NCBI GenBank assembly: GCA_023300375.1
Contig: JALZWO010000100.1
Coordinates: forward strand, 1-48,345
Length of the DNA stretch: 48,345 nt
Direction: 5' to 3'
Origin: Granulosicoccus sp.
GTDB lineage: Bacteria > Pseudomonadota > Gammaproteobacteria > Granulosicoccales > Granulosicoccaceae
Below are positions 17,439 through 25,807 of this stretch, piece after piece (the stretch's first letter is position 1; each line of letters starts with the position of its first letter). The notes beneath the pieces are model-generated. The model was not told the origin of the DNA. It did no database searches and was given only the letters and a program-made list of their open reading frames with translations. A program made the translations under genes and the position numbers.

Positions 17439-18872
17439 TTAGACAAGCTTTCCTGGATTCATAATATTGAGTGGGTCGATTGACCGCTTTAGCAACTGCA
17501 TGAGCTGATAGCCCTCACCATGTTCTGCCTGCATGTATTTTCTCTTACCACTGCCCACACCGTGCTCACCGGTCACAGTGCCATCGCAAGCTAAGGCGAG
17601 TTGATTAACCTCACCTGCCAGTTCGGTCGCTTTTTGCATCTCACAAGCATTATCTGGATCAATCAGTATCAGCAAGTGAAAATTGCCATCCCCCACGTGC
17701 CCAACCAAAGGTGCCAGTAGTCCAGAGGCGTCTATCAATTTTTGCGTCTCTCTTATTGCTTCAGCCAATCGTGATATCGGCACACAAACATCAGTGACCA
17801 AACCCTGAGCACTGGGACGAAGTGCCTTGCCCGCATAATACGCATTGTGTCTTGCATGCCATAAGCGTTGGCGATCTTCAGGCTTACTGGCCCATTCAAA
17901 GTGGCTTGCACCCTCTTCCTGTGCGGCTTCTCGAAACAAGGCAATTTGTTCATCTACACCTAATTTTGTGCCGTGAAATTCAAGAAACAAATGCGGTTTT
18001 TCAGGCATCTTTAATTCTGGATTGTAAATATTCATACCTTGCATTTGTAACGCATCGAGCAACTCGATGCGTGCCATGGGTATGCCCGATTGAATCGCCA
18101 TGATGACAGCATTCACGGCTTGATCTATTGAATCAAACGCACAGGTAGCCGCGGCAATAGTGTCGGGTATGGCATAGAGTTTGACAGTCAACTCGGTGAT
18201 AATGCCCAGTGTTCCTTCTGATCCCACAAACAGCTTTGTCAGGTCATATCCGGATGATGATTTGCGCGCCCGGGATCCAGTACGAATAATGCCTCCATCG
18301 GGCAACACGACTTCCAGGCTCATAACGTTTTCACGCATGCTGCCATAGCGCACTGTATTCGTTCCAGAGGCACGCGTTGCAGCCATACCCCCCATGGTTG
18401 CATTGGCTCCTGGGTCAACCGTAAACATGAGACCCGTTGCACGTAGCTCCTCGTTAAGCTGCTGCCTAGTGACGCCTGGCTGCACAACGGCATCCCAGTC
18501 GCTGTCGTGAATGTCGAGTACTTGATTCATGCGGCTAGTATCTATACTGATGCCTCCATGCGCAGGCACAACATGCCCCTCTAATGAGGTACCGATACCG
18601 AAAGGGATGACGGGACATTGCATCGATGAACATATCTGCATTATTTGCGACACCTCAAGGGTGCTCTCCGGGAACGCCACCGCATCGGGCAAAGCAGGCG
18701 GTGTGTAAGCTTCGTCGCGCCCATGAATTTCACACACCGACTGCCCAGTGGAGAGCCTGCTCCCAAGCAGCTCTTTAAGCTTGATTATCGCTTCGGGGAT
18801 ATTGTTGATCATGGCATTGTGGGTCCTAGATTCGGGGACATTGTCGCTCAAGGCATTGTTGGTCATGATCAT
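17439..18872 (-). CDS. FAD-linked D-2-hydroxyacid (D-lactate type) dehydrogenase
   Basis: 477 residues of the FAD_binding_4/GlcD-DLD family. The FAD-binding half shows PFGIGTSLEGH, DPGANATMGGMAATRASGTN and VGSEGTLGIITE. The C-terminal half has VGHVGDGNFH (metal/active-site His pair), GTVTGEHGVG and the terminal NPGKLV. It oxidises D-lactate or another (R)-2-hydroxy acid to the 2-oxo acid, passing electrons to cytochrome or quinone. The ATG at 18872 lies one base after the permease stop, with AAGGAT upstream, so it is translationally tied to the ABC genes. A second ATG two codons later is possible. The context with an amino-acid-type transporter and an aminotransferase suggests a 2-hydroxy acid derived from an amino acid (inference). 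Confidence 0.9.
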   Translation of the reverse strand: MIMTNNALSDNVPESRTHNAMINNIPEAIIKLKELLGSRLSTGQSVCEIHGRDEAYTPPALPDAVAFPESTLEVSQIMQICSSMQCPVIPFGIGTSLEGHVVPAHGGISIDTSRMNQVLDIHDSDWDAVVQPGVTRQQLNEELRATGLMFTVDPGANATMGGMAATRASGTNTVRYGSMRENVMSLEVVLPDGGIIRTGSRARKSSSGYDLTKLFVGSEGTLGIITELTVKLYAIPDTIAAATCAFDSIDQAVNAVIMAIQSGIPMARIELLDALQMQGMNIYNPELKMPEKPHLFLEFHGTKLGVDEQIALFREAAQEEGASHFEWASKPEDRQRLWHARHNAYYAGKALRPSAQGLVTDVCVPISRLAEAIRETQKLIDASGLLAPLVGHVGDGNFHLLILIDPDNACEMQKATELAGEVNQLALACDGTVTGEHGVGSGKRKYMQAEHGEGYQLMQLLKRSIDPLNIMNPGKLV

Positions 18873-18873
18873 A

Positions 18874-19635
18874 TCAACGTAAATCCTTGCGCTCTAGCCG
18901 ACGCTCAAACCAGCGTACACCAGCAGACACCACCAGTATAAGAATGAGGTACTCGAGCACCAGTACCGTATAGATTTCTAATGGACGGTATTGAGACGTC
19001 ACTAACTCATTGGCACGTCGAGTAAGCTCTTCCATGCCAATCACTGACACCAACGAGGACATTTTGAGCATGTACACCAACTGATTGCCTAAAGGCGGCA
19101 ACACGCGACGAATGGCTTGCGGCAGCACAACAAATCGCATGCGATCGATATAGCCCAAACCTAAGGAATCTGAAGCCTCAAGCTGACCTCGATCAATGGA
19201 CTGTATGCCGGCTCTGAATATCTCCGCTTCAAAGGCGCTGTCGGATAGCGCCAAAGCGATAACGCCTGCCCAAAACACCGACACCGCAATACCCATAACA
19301 ATGGGTAGGCCATAATACACCCACAAAATTAAAACGAGGATAGGTACTGCTCGCACGACTTCTACATAGACGCGATTAAACGCACGCCAAAGCGGGTTGG
19401 ACGACAGACCCGGCAGCGCCACCAACAGGCCCACCACAACGGATACCACAATGGCCGTTATGGATAACAACAAAGTGTACTTGAGACCACCCGCGAGAAA
19501 CATCAGGTTGGTGCGCCCTGTCTCGGTCATGGGCGATACTACATACCATTGAAGATTGCTGTTACCACAGCTGACTAAAAAACCACTGCTTAATAAAACA
19601 ATCCAGAGTCGATACTGCCTGATCACACTATTCAT
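18874..19635 (-). CDS. Polar amino acid-type ABC transporter permease
   Basis: 253 residues, HisM/GlnP type. The EAA loop is EASDSLGLGYIDRMRFVVLPQA (about 153-174), and RAVPILVLILWVYYG is a typical core helix. The N-terminus is unusual: after one hydrophobic run it reads LLSSGFLVSCGNSN, a lipobox-like sequence followed by a polar loop before the permease core. It is preceded 26 bases upstream by the ATPase gene and followed one base later by the flavoenzyme. Only one permease is encoded, so a homodimer is likely. Confidence 0.9.
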   Translation of the reverse strand: MNSVIRQYRLWIVLLSSGFLVSCGNSNLQWYVVSPMTETGRTNLMFLAGGLKYTLLLSITAIVVSVVVGLLVALPGLSSNPLWRAFNRVYVEVVRAVPILVLILWVYYGLPIVMGIAVSVFWAGVIALALSDSAFEAEIFRAGIQSIDRGQLEASDSLGLGYIDRMRFVVLPQAIRRVLPPLGNQLVYMLKMSSLVSVIGMEELTRRANELVTSQYRPLEIYTVLVLEYLILILVVSAGVRWFERRLERKDLR

Positions 19636-19661
19636 GTTAAATCTATGTCCGCAGCGCTATT

Positions 19662-20432
19662 TCAGTGTTGGAGAATTTGTTGCAAGAACAATCTTCCACG
19701 CTCAGATTCAGGTGCTGTGAAGAATTTCTCAGGCGGTGATGTCTCAACGATTCGTCCACCATCCATAAAGACCATCGTGTCGGCCACTTTTCGAGCGAAG
19801 CCCATCTCGTGTGTCACCACCATCATGGTCATACCGGTACTCGCTAGCTCAACCATAACGTCTAGTACCTCCGAAATCATTTCAGGATCAAGCGCTGATG
19901 TGGGTTCATCAAACAGCATGACCTTGGGCTCCATACACAGACTACGAGCAATAGCCACGCGCTGCTGCTGGCCACCAGAGAGCTGACTAGGGTATTTGTC
20001 AGCCTGCTCAGGAATACGCACTCTTTCAAGATAACGCATAGCGAGATCAGTAGCGGTTTGTTTACTCAGCTTACGCGAGCGCATGGGGCCGAGGGTGAGG
20101 TTGTCCAGCACAGACAAATGCGGAAACAAATTGAACTGCTGGAAGACCATGCCAACATCTGCACGCACCTCTCGCAGCTTTTTCTTGTTACGACCAAGCT
20201 CAATCCCGTTAACGATGACCTTTCCGGCATCGTGTTTCTCGAGCTGGTTTACGCAACGAATCAATGTGGATTTGCCAGAACCCGAAGGTCCACAGATAAC
20301 CATTCGCTGGCCCGCATTCACACTCAACGATACTTCGTGCAGCGCCTGAAATTTCCCAAAAAAACGCGAGATCCCTACCAATTCGATGATGGGCTGAGAA
20401 TCTTCGTTATTCACTTTTTCACTGTTCATCAT
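19662..20432 (-). CDS. Polar amino acid-type ABC transporter ATPase
   Basis: 256 residues from the double ATG at 20432/20429 (a longer frame to 20516 lacks support). Walker A is GPSGSGKST, the Q-loop is [11 protein letters not shown], the signature is LSGGQQQR, Walker B is VMLFDEP, and the switch His is in VTHEMGFA. These are the features of GlnQ/HisP-type importers. It is the first gene of the minus-strand unit ATPase-permease-flavoenzyme. It diverges from the binding-protein gene at 20534, and the roughly 100-base gap must hold both promoters. Confidence 0.93.
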   Translation of the reverse strand: MMNSEKVNNEDSQPIIELVGISRFFGKFQALHEVSLSVNAGQRMVICGPSGSGKSTLIRCVNQLEKHDAGKVIVNGIELGRNKKKLREVRADVGMVFQQFNLFPHLSVLDNLTLGPMRSRKLSKQTATDLAMRYLERVRIPEQADKYPSQLSGGQQQRVAIARSLCMEPKVMLFDEPTSALDPEMISEVLDVMVELASTGMTMMVVTHEMGFARKVADTMVFMDGGRIVETSPPEKFFTAPESERGRLFLQQILQH

Positions 20433-20533
20433 TGATAGCTTAGCTGATGCGATGTAGCGTGGGCTGTTTTCGCTGATCCTCCTAGCCGCTGAGGCGGGTA
20501 TACTTGTCTCTCTCACACATATATCTGAAACAA

Positions 20534-21334
20534 ATGATTAAGCGAACCAGCAGCTCCCTACTCGCCGGTGCAGCCTTGGCAATGGGTGCGTTTTTCAGCC
20601 TCTGCACACCCGCTATCGCCGCCGATTCCGTGCTAATCGATATTATTTCCAGTGGCAAGCTCAAAGTCGGCACTACCGGTGATTGGGATCCAATGACCAT
20701 GAAAGATGTAGCAACCAATTCCTATGTTGGCTACGACATCGATGTGGCTACAGAACTTGCCAAAGATCTAGAAGTTGAAGTGGAATTTGTGCCCACTGAC
20801 TGGAAAACACTCGTTAGTGGCGTAACAGCCGGCAAATACCACATGACGGGCAGCGCATCGATTAGCCCAGCACGAGCTAAGGCCGCAGGCTATACCGATA
20901 GCTACTTTGCGCTGAACACCGTGCCGCTAACATTGAAGAAAAACGCAGATCGTTTTCAAGACTGGGACGATCTGGACAAAGAAGACGTCACTGTTGCTGC
21001 CACTCTTGGCACAACACAGGAGCAACAAGTAAAAGAATTTTTCCCGAATGCTCAAAAGAAAATCATTGAAGCCCCTGCAAGAGACTTTCAAGAAGTTCTG
21101 TCAGGTCGAGCAGATGCACACATCACCTCCAATGTTGAGGCGTTCAAACTGGTCGAAAAATACACAGAACTCATGGTACTACCAGTAAAACAAGGGCGTG
21201 CTCGCACGCCTATCGCTATGCTGGTTCCGCAAGAAGACCAAGTCTGGATTAATTATCTAAATACCTGGATCAAACTCAAGCAAGAGCGTGGTTTTTTTGA
21301 TCAGCTTGCCACCAAGTGGAAATTGAGTAACTAA
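20534..21334 (+). CDS. Periplasmic family-3 solute-binding protein resembling cyclohexadienyl dehydratase (PheC)
   Basis: 266 residues from the ATG at 20534 (an in-frame TTG at 20504 is less likely). The signal peptide ends at PAIAA. The body follows the SBP_bac_3 pattern but resembles periplasmic cyclohexadienyl dehydratase PheC more than generic binders: [44 protein letters not shown] and [10 protein letters not shown]. The Glu in the last motif sits where PheC has its catalytic Glu (recalled alignment, not computed). It may be the binding protein of the divergent ABC genes, an aromatic dehydratase, or a relative of both. A 12-base-stem hairpin separates it from the aminotransferase gene. 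Confidence 0.88.
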   Translation: MIKRTSSSLLAGAALAMGAFFSLCTPAIAADSVLIDIISSGKLKVGTTGDWDPMTMKDVATNSYVGYDIDVATELAKDLEVEVEFVPTDWKTLVSGVTAGKYHMTGSASISPARAKAAGYTDSYFALNTVPLTLKKNADRFQDWDDLDKEDVTVAATLGTTQEQQVKEFFPNAQKKIIEAPARDFQEVLSGRADAHITSNVEAFKLVEKYTELMVLPVKQGRARTPIAMLVPQEDQVWINYLNTWIKLKQERGFFDQLATKWKLSN

Positions 21335-21348
21335 CTAAGAACCGCCCC

Positions 21349-21376
21349 TGTGGCAGGAACGGCTGTTCCTGCCACA
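21349..21376 (+). other. Strong intercistronic hairpin, 12-bp stem
   Basis: TGTGGCAGGAAC pairs perfectly with GTTCCTGCCACA over a GGCT loop, between the binding-protein stop and the aminotransferase ATG (24 bases downstream). There is no U tract. It probably stabilises the binding-protein mRNA or damps readthrough. Confidence 0.75.
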
Positions 21377-21399
21377 TAGCCCACCTAAGAGCCAACAAC

Positions 21400-22590
21400 A
21401 TGTTTGAAGCATTACCCGAACCCAAAGCAGATGCCATCCTCGCCCTAATGGCAGCCTTTCGTGCCGACACACGTACAGATAAACTTGATTTGGGTGTAGG
21501 CATTTACAAGGATTCAGTGGGCAAAACACCGGTCATGAAGGCCATAAAATCAGCAGAAGAAACCCTGCTCGCCACGCAAGACACCAAGGCCTACGTAAGC
21601 CCTTTGGGCAGCAGTGATTTTTGCGCAGCCATGATCTCTCAAGTGTTTGGTGAAAAAGCCGACAAAACTCGTATTCGTGCAGCTCAATCTGTTGGCGGCA
21701 GTGGCGCTCTTCGTGTACTGGCAGATCTTTTGAAAAAGGGCCGACCAGATGCTGATATGTGGGTATCCGACCCAACTTGGCCCAATCATGTGCCTCTACT
21801 TAGTGCTGCCGGTTACACACTACACACCTACCCTTACTACGATGCAGCGACCGGCTCAGTCAATATCGAAGGCATGCTAAACAGCCTAGAAAAAGCCAAG
21901 GCAGGCGATATCGTTGTGTTGCACGGCTGTTGCCACAACCCAACCGGCGCTGATCTTAGCGATTCGCAATGGGATAAGGTGATCGACTTAGTCGAAAGAA
22001 AAGCGTTGTTTCCGTTAGTGGATCTTGCTTACCAAGGCTTTGGTGATGGTCTTGAAGAGGATGCACAATCGGTTCGCAAGATGGCACAGCGCTTACCTGA
22101 AATGGTGGTAGCTGCCAGTTGCTCTAAAAATCTGGGCTTGTATCGTGAGCGAGTTGGAGCCGCTATGCTTATGGCGAAAGATGAGGCTGAAGCAACACGA
22201 GCCCATGGCTTGCTCGGTGGTGTTATCCGAGCCAACTACTCCATGCCACCCGATCATGGTGCCAACGCAACACAAATTGTGCTGACTGATACCGCGTTAA
22301 ATGCAACCTGGCGTACCGAGCTCGAAGACATGCGGCTACGCATGATAGGCCTCAGACAAGCCTTCAGTGAGGCGATGCGTAAACGATCCAATTCAGACCG
22401 CTTCGACTACATTGCGCAGCAAAAAGGCATGTTCAGCAGACTACCGTTAACCACAGAGCAGCTGCAGACTCTAAGAGATGACTTTGGTATCTACATTGTT
22501 GGTGATGGAAGAATCAACGTAGCAGGCTTGCCTGAAGCCGGTATGGATAAATTGGCTGATGCCATTTGTAGCGTACTGGTAGAGTCTTAG
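21400..22590 (+). CDS. Aromatic/aspartate aminotransferase (class I)
   Basis: 396 residues with the AspC/TyrB pattern. The N-terminal LDLGVGIYKDSVGKTPVM is typical of family Ia. HGCCHNPTGADLS and DLAYQGFGDGLEEDA supply PLP and substrate contacts. The PLP Lys is in SCSKNLGLYRERVGA, and the late GDGRINVAGL precedes the end. It transfers amino groups between aspartate or aromatic amino acids and 2-oxoglutarate. AAGAG precedes the ATG. It is cotranscribed with the PheC-like gene across a hairpin, which favours aromatic substrates (inference). Confidence 0.93.
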   Translation: MFEALPEPKADAILALMAAFRADTRTDKLDLGVGIYKDSVGKTPVMKAIKSAEETLLATQDTKAYVSPLGSSDFCAAMISQVFGEKADKTRIRAAQSVGGSGALRVLADLLKKGRPDADMWVSDPTWPNHVPLLSAAGYTLHTYPYYDAATGSVNIEGMLNSLEKAKAGDIVVLHGCCHNPTGADLSDSQWDKVIDLVERKALFPLVDLAYQGFGDGLEEDAQSVRKMAQRLPEMVVAASCSKNLGLYRERVGAAMLMAKDEAEATRAHGLLGGVIRANYSMPPDHGANATQIVLTDTALNATWRTELEDMRLRMIGLRQAFSEAMRKRSNSDRFDYIAQQKGMFSRLPLTTEQLQTLRDDFGIYIVGDGRINVAGLPEAGMDKLADAICSVLVES

Positions 22591-22601
22591 CCTTTCATTT
22601 T

Positions 22602-22623
22602 TGGGCGCCTGTTAAGGCGCCCA
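22602..22623. terminator. Hairpin between convergent genes
   Basis: TGGGCGCC and GGCGCCCA form a perfect 8-base stem with a 6-base loop. It lies 12 bases after the aminotransferase stop, before the convergent kinase-operon end at 22689. There is no clear U tract on either strand. The position suggests a bidirectional transcript end. Confidence 0.5.
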
Positions 22624-22688
22624 ATCACGCACTTGAACGAGCAAAAGTACGGTCCATTTGCTCGGCAGCACAATGCAAGTGCCAGGCC

Positions 22689-23399
22689 TTAAGGCCGCGG
22701 AAACGTCACAGTCACATCGCAACCGCCCACGCAGTCGTCTGATGAGCCACTGCTACCTCCTCCACCACCACCACTAGCAGCCGCAGCAATAGCGCCTACA
22801 GCCAAAACCCCAAGACCCACGTACAGCCAGTTAACACCCTTTGACTCAACCGGCTCAGCGATCGGTTCGATTACCGGTGTTGTATCAACTATTGTTTTTA
22901 CAGGTTCAAAAAATCGCACTAGGGGCTGAAAAGCAAATCCCTTGAGTACTAAATTGCCTGACAGATCTTCCGCTTGTAGGTAATATTCTATGGAGTCGGT
23001 GCCGAGCGGCACATTCGACGTAGGCACGTTGACCGAATAGAACGAAGACGTGGCTATCTCGCGCATGGATCGCTGAGCAAATTCTTTCTCCCCACTAAAT
23101 CGATAATAGAGTGTGACTGACTCAATGTCATCGTTGTCGACAACGGTTGCGCCAAAGATTTCTAGTGAACCCAGTGGGCCACCTTCACGCTCGATATGTT
23201 CAATGATGGGCGATTCGAAATCAGGCAGGGTCGTCTCATCGAACCCATTGTTTTGCACCTTTAGCAGATGCTGAGCTGACGATTGAGCAAAGGCTTGAGC
23301 AGGCACAATCGCCGCGATCACGCACCACACAGCAAACCAAATTGATACAGGAACAGCTAAAAACCGTGAAATTCTTTTCACCAATGAATTGCTGACCAC
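22689..23399 (-). CDS. Exported protein with Gly-rich C-terminus, partner of Ser/Thr kinase
   Basis: 236 residues. A signal peptide (hydrophobic 15-33, AQAFAQ) precedes a domain at about 45-165 with beta-rich, Ig-like features (SPIIEHIEREGGPLGSLEIF, SVTLYYRF, YYLQAEDLSGN). It then has a Pro/Glu/Thr linker, a membrane-like stretch NWLYVGLGVLAVGAIAAAAS (about 190-209), a Gly/Ser tract and a short tail with two Cys. The GTG at 23399 lies inside the kinase 3' end (22-base overlap) with AAGGAG five bases upstream, which fixes the start. I recognise no named family. Translational coupling to the kinase implies a shared task, possibly as a sensor, target or cell-envelope output (inference). Confidence 0.85.
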   Translation of the reverse strand: MVSNSLVKRISRFLAVPVSIWFAVWCVIAAIVPAQAFAQSSAQHLLKVQNNGFDETTLPDFESPIIEHIEREGGPLGSLEIFGATVVDNDDIESVTLYYRFSGEKEFAQRSMREIATSSFYSVNVPTSNVPLGTDSIEYYLQAEDLSGNLVLKGFAFQPLVRFFEPVKTIVDTTPVIEPIAEPVESKGVNWLYVGLGVLAVGAIAAAASGGGGGGSSGSSDDCVGGCDVTVTFPRP

Positions 23400-25438
23400 T
23401 GCGTCTCCTTACTCGAATAAATGGGTATCGATCTGTACTCTTCGGGCGGAATAGCAATATCTCCATTAGCCCTAATCAATCTATTTACGCGTAGCGTAGC
23501 GCGAATAGTCTGGTCTTGTCTGCTGGCGCTGATATTCGTTATGCGTGTTTCCACTGTGTCGAAGGTGCGAAATACATAATCGAAATAGGCATTCTTGCGA
23601 CTTGATTCCACAGTTAAACGTCTGATCGCGTCCCCGTCTCGTTCACGAAGGGCGTTAGACAGACTATTGAAACGCGTCAGCACGTCAGACATATCTGACC
23701 CTGCAATAACCGGTTTGATGGTGGTATCCGGCATTTGGACAAACTGATTTCGTTCTTGCGCAGCCAGTCGCTCAGCGTCAGCTTCAACAGCCGCTCGTGC
23801 TAATCGCTCCTGACGCGCCGCTGCACGCTGCGCAGACGCAACCTCTCGGGCCACATCGGCAGCTTCGCGTTCCTCGCGATTGCGCTGAATCTCCGCCTGC
23901 CGGCTAGCCTCTTCACGCTGTACACGGCGATCTGACTCCAACCGCAACGCATTTTGTGATTCTGCGCGCTGCCGCAATGCAAGTAACCGAGCAACTTCAG
24001 CCTCAGCAGCCCTTTTATCGTTAGACGAGTTGGCACGCGTATCATCAATCGCTTTGGGTTTCTCGGCAGTTTTTCCACTGTCGATTGTCGTCTCTAGATC
24101 CTCTGCAATACGAGTATCTGTCGAAGAAGAGGTCCTCGATACGCTAGTTCCAGAACTAACGACTGTGGGCGCTGCAGTTACATCGGCAGGCTGCTTACCA
24201 ACAACAAGGGCTAATACTGAGGCACCAACCAAAGAGAACACCACGAGTAGGGCTTTGCGCAAAAATACGTGTTCGAACAGCCAAGCTTTGAGGCCACTGC
24301 GAGCCTTTCTGCGATGTTTTTTTCTATGAGAACTGACATCTGAGATATCCCAATTCGAATCAGTCTCTACCAAATTTACCGTTTGATGTTCATAGGTATC
24401 CTGTTTGGCCGAGTTTGCTTGGGCCGAGACCACCTGAGAAGCGCCTTGTTGGGCTAAATCGAGTGCAGTTTTCGCGAAGTTTACTCGTAGAGTCGGTTGA
24501 TCTGAAATACCCTGATTATTGGTAAGGGCAGCCTCGCCGAACTCTTCGTAAAAGAGACGACTACGCCATTGCTGCAACGATTGTGGGCGAGACGACACCT
24601 TAAATTGCAGCGCCCAATCAACAGCACGACAAAAAGCGACACTGTATCCCTCGGGTTTCAAGCTTGACAAGCCGTGGAATGGATCAACGTTGTCGTTTAG
24701 TACCGCGGCACCGCGCAAGGTCGAGTCCACGGGCGCTACTCCCATAACTGCATAGTATAGAACGGCGCCTAAGGCGTAAATATCAGTCCAAGGCCCTTGC
24801 TGTTCGTCCAAACCGCTGTACTGTTCGAGGGGCGCAAAGCCAGCTGTTACCATGGCGGTCAACAATTCAGTTTGGTGCCCCGAGGCAAGACGCGCTGAAC
24901 CAAAGTCGAGTAAAACAGGCGATCCATCTTCTCTAACCAAAATATTGGCAGGTTTAATGTCTCTATGGATAAATCCGTGTCGATGGACCTCTTCTAGGCC
25001 ATCGAGTATGGGAACAAACAGTGCCTTCAAAGCGACTTCATTGGTACTCTTTCGCTGATCTAACAACAACTTCAACTCATGGCCACGCTCGTATTCCATG
25101 ACCATATAGGCCGTGTTATTAAGTTCGAAAATACTCATGACCCGAACAATGTTCGGGTGCTTGAATTTCGCTAGTGTGCGGGCCTCCTTAAGGAAGCTGA
25201 TTAGCCCTTTGCGGACAAGCTCAGTGTGTTCTTCGCTGCGCGGCTGGATGGTTTTATCCGCTGCACGCCGTACGATTCGTTCAGGTAAATATTCTTTGAT
25301 AGCAACCTGAATATCCAGCATCGTGTCGCGAGCAACATAAGTGACTCCAAAACCACCTTGGCCCAAAAAGCTGTCAATCCTGTAACTGCCGAGCATATCG
25401 CCCGGCGACAGAATGGTCTGGTGATCATCGGCTTGCAT
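23378..25438 (-). CDS. Membrane-anchored Hanks-type Ser/Thr kinase with coiled coil
   Basis: 686 residues from the ATG at 25438; a frame extending to a TTG at 25477 lacks support. The kinase domain covers about 17-295, with G-loop GQGGFG (26-31), catalytic K48, HRDIKPANIL (158-167), DFG (178-180) and GFAPLEQYS in place of a classic APE. A basic stretch leads to one membrane helix (395-414). Beyond it lie a Ser/Thr-rich linker, a long Ala/Arg/Glu coiled coil (about 474-565) and a C-terminal domain of about 100 residues (RFNSLSNALRERDGDAIRRL onward). The kinase is cytoplasmic with the coiled coil and end domain in the periplasm. It is the first gene of a two-gene unit. Activity seems intact. 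Confidence 0.9.
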   Translation of the reverse strand: MQADDHQTILSPGDMLGSYRIDSFLGQGGFGVTYVARDTMLDIQVAIKEYLPERIVRRAADKTIQPRSEEHTELVRKGLISFLKEARTLAKFKHPNIVRVMSIFELNNTAYMVMEYERGHELKLLLDQRKSTNEVALKALFVPILDGLEEVHRHGFIHRDIKPANILVREDGSPVLLDFGSARLASGHQTELLTAMVTAGFAPLEQYSGLDEQQGPWTDIYALGAVLYYAVMGVAPVDSTLRGAAVLNDNVDPFHGLSSLKPEGYSVAFCRAVDWALQFKVSSRPQSLQQWRSRLFYEEFGEAALTNNQGISDQPTLRVNFAKTALDLAQQGASQVVSAQANSAKQDTYEHQTVNLVETDSNWDISDVSSHRKKHRRKARSGLKAWLFEHVFLRKALLVVFSLVGASVLALVVGKQPADVTAAPTVVSSGTSVSRTSSSTDTRIAEDLETTIDSGKTAEKPKAIDDTRANSSNDKRAAEAEVARLLALRQRAESQNALRLESDRRVQREEASRQAEIQRNREEREAADVAREVASAQRAAARQERLARAAVEADAERLAAQERNQFVQMPDTTIKPVIAGSDMSDVLTRFNSLSNALRERDGDAIRRLTVESSRKNAYFDYVFRTFDTVETRITNISASRQDQTIRATLRVNRLIRANGDIAIPPEEYRSIPIYSSKETQWSAIHW

Positions 25439-25807
25439 GCGACGAAAACAGGACCCTATCTCCAAACCAGATAACAACGTGCATTAGTGGATAGTCAGAC
25501 CTGACGGCAGTAGGCTGATATTTTACATTTTCACATTTTGTAAATAGGCTGTTAAGACTGCAAGACATGTTTTTTAACATTGTTTTCACAAGGTAGGAAC
25601 CAAGTGAGTGTTCAATTCACGGATAATGCGGTATACATTATGGCGCTCTGACGCTATTGTACCCACTAATTGACCAAACCTTAACTAATTGTCACTTGAT
25701 TAATCAATATTTTCGTGATTACTGAATAGCACACCTGCTCGTTAGCGTGATCAGGGCACATTCATCATACTGAACAGAGCCATTTTTCAACCAACCCAGC
25801 CAGCACA
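25439..25807. other. Divergent promoter region, kinase unit / CBM9 lipoprotein
   Basis: About 370 AT-rich bases with no gene. It must hold promoters for the minus-strand kinase unit and the plus-strand lipoprotein. Several TTGA- and TATT-like words occur, but none forms a convincing -35/-10 pair. Confidence 0.5.
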
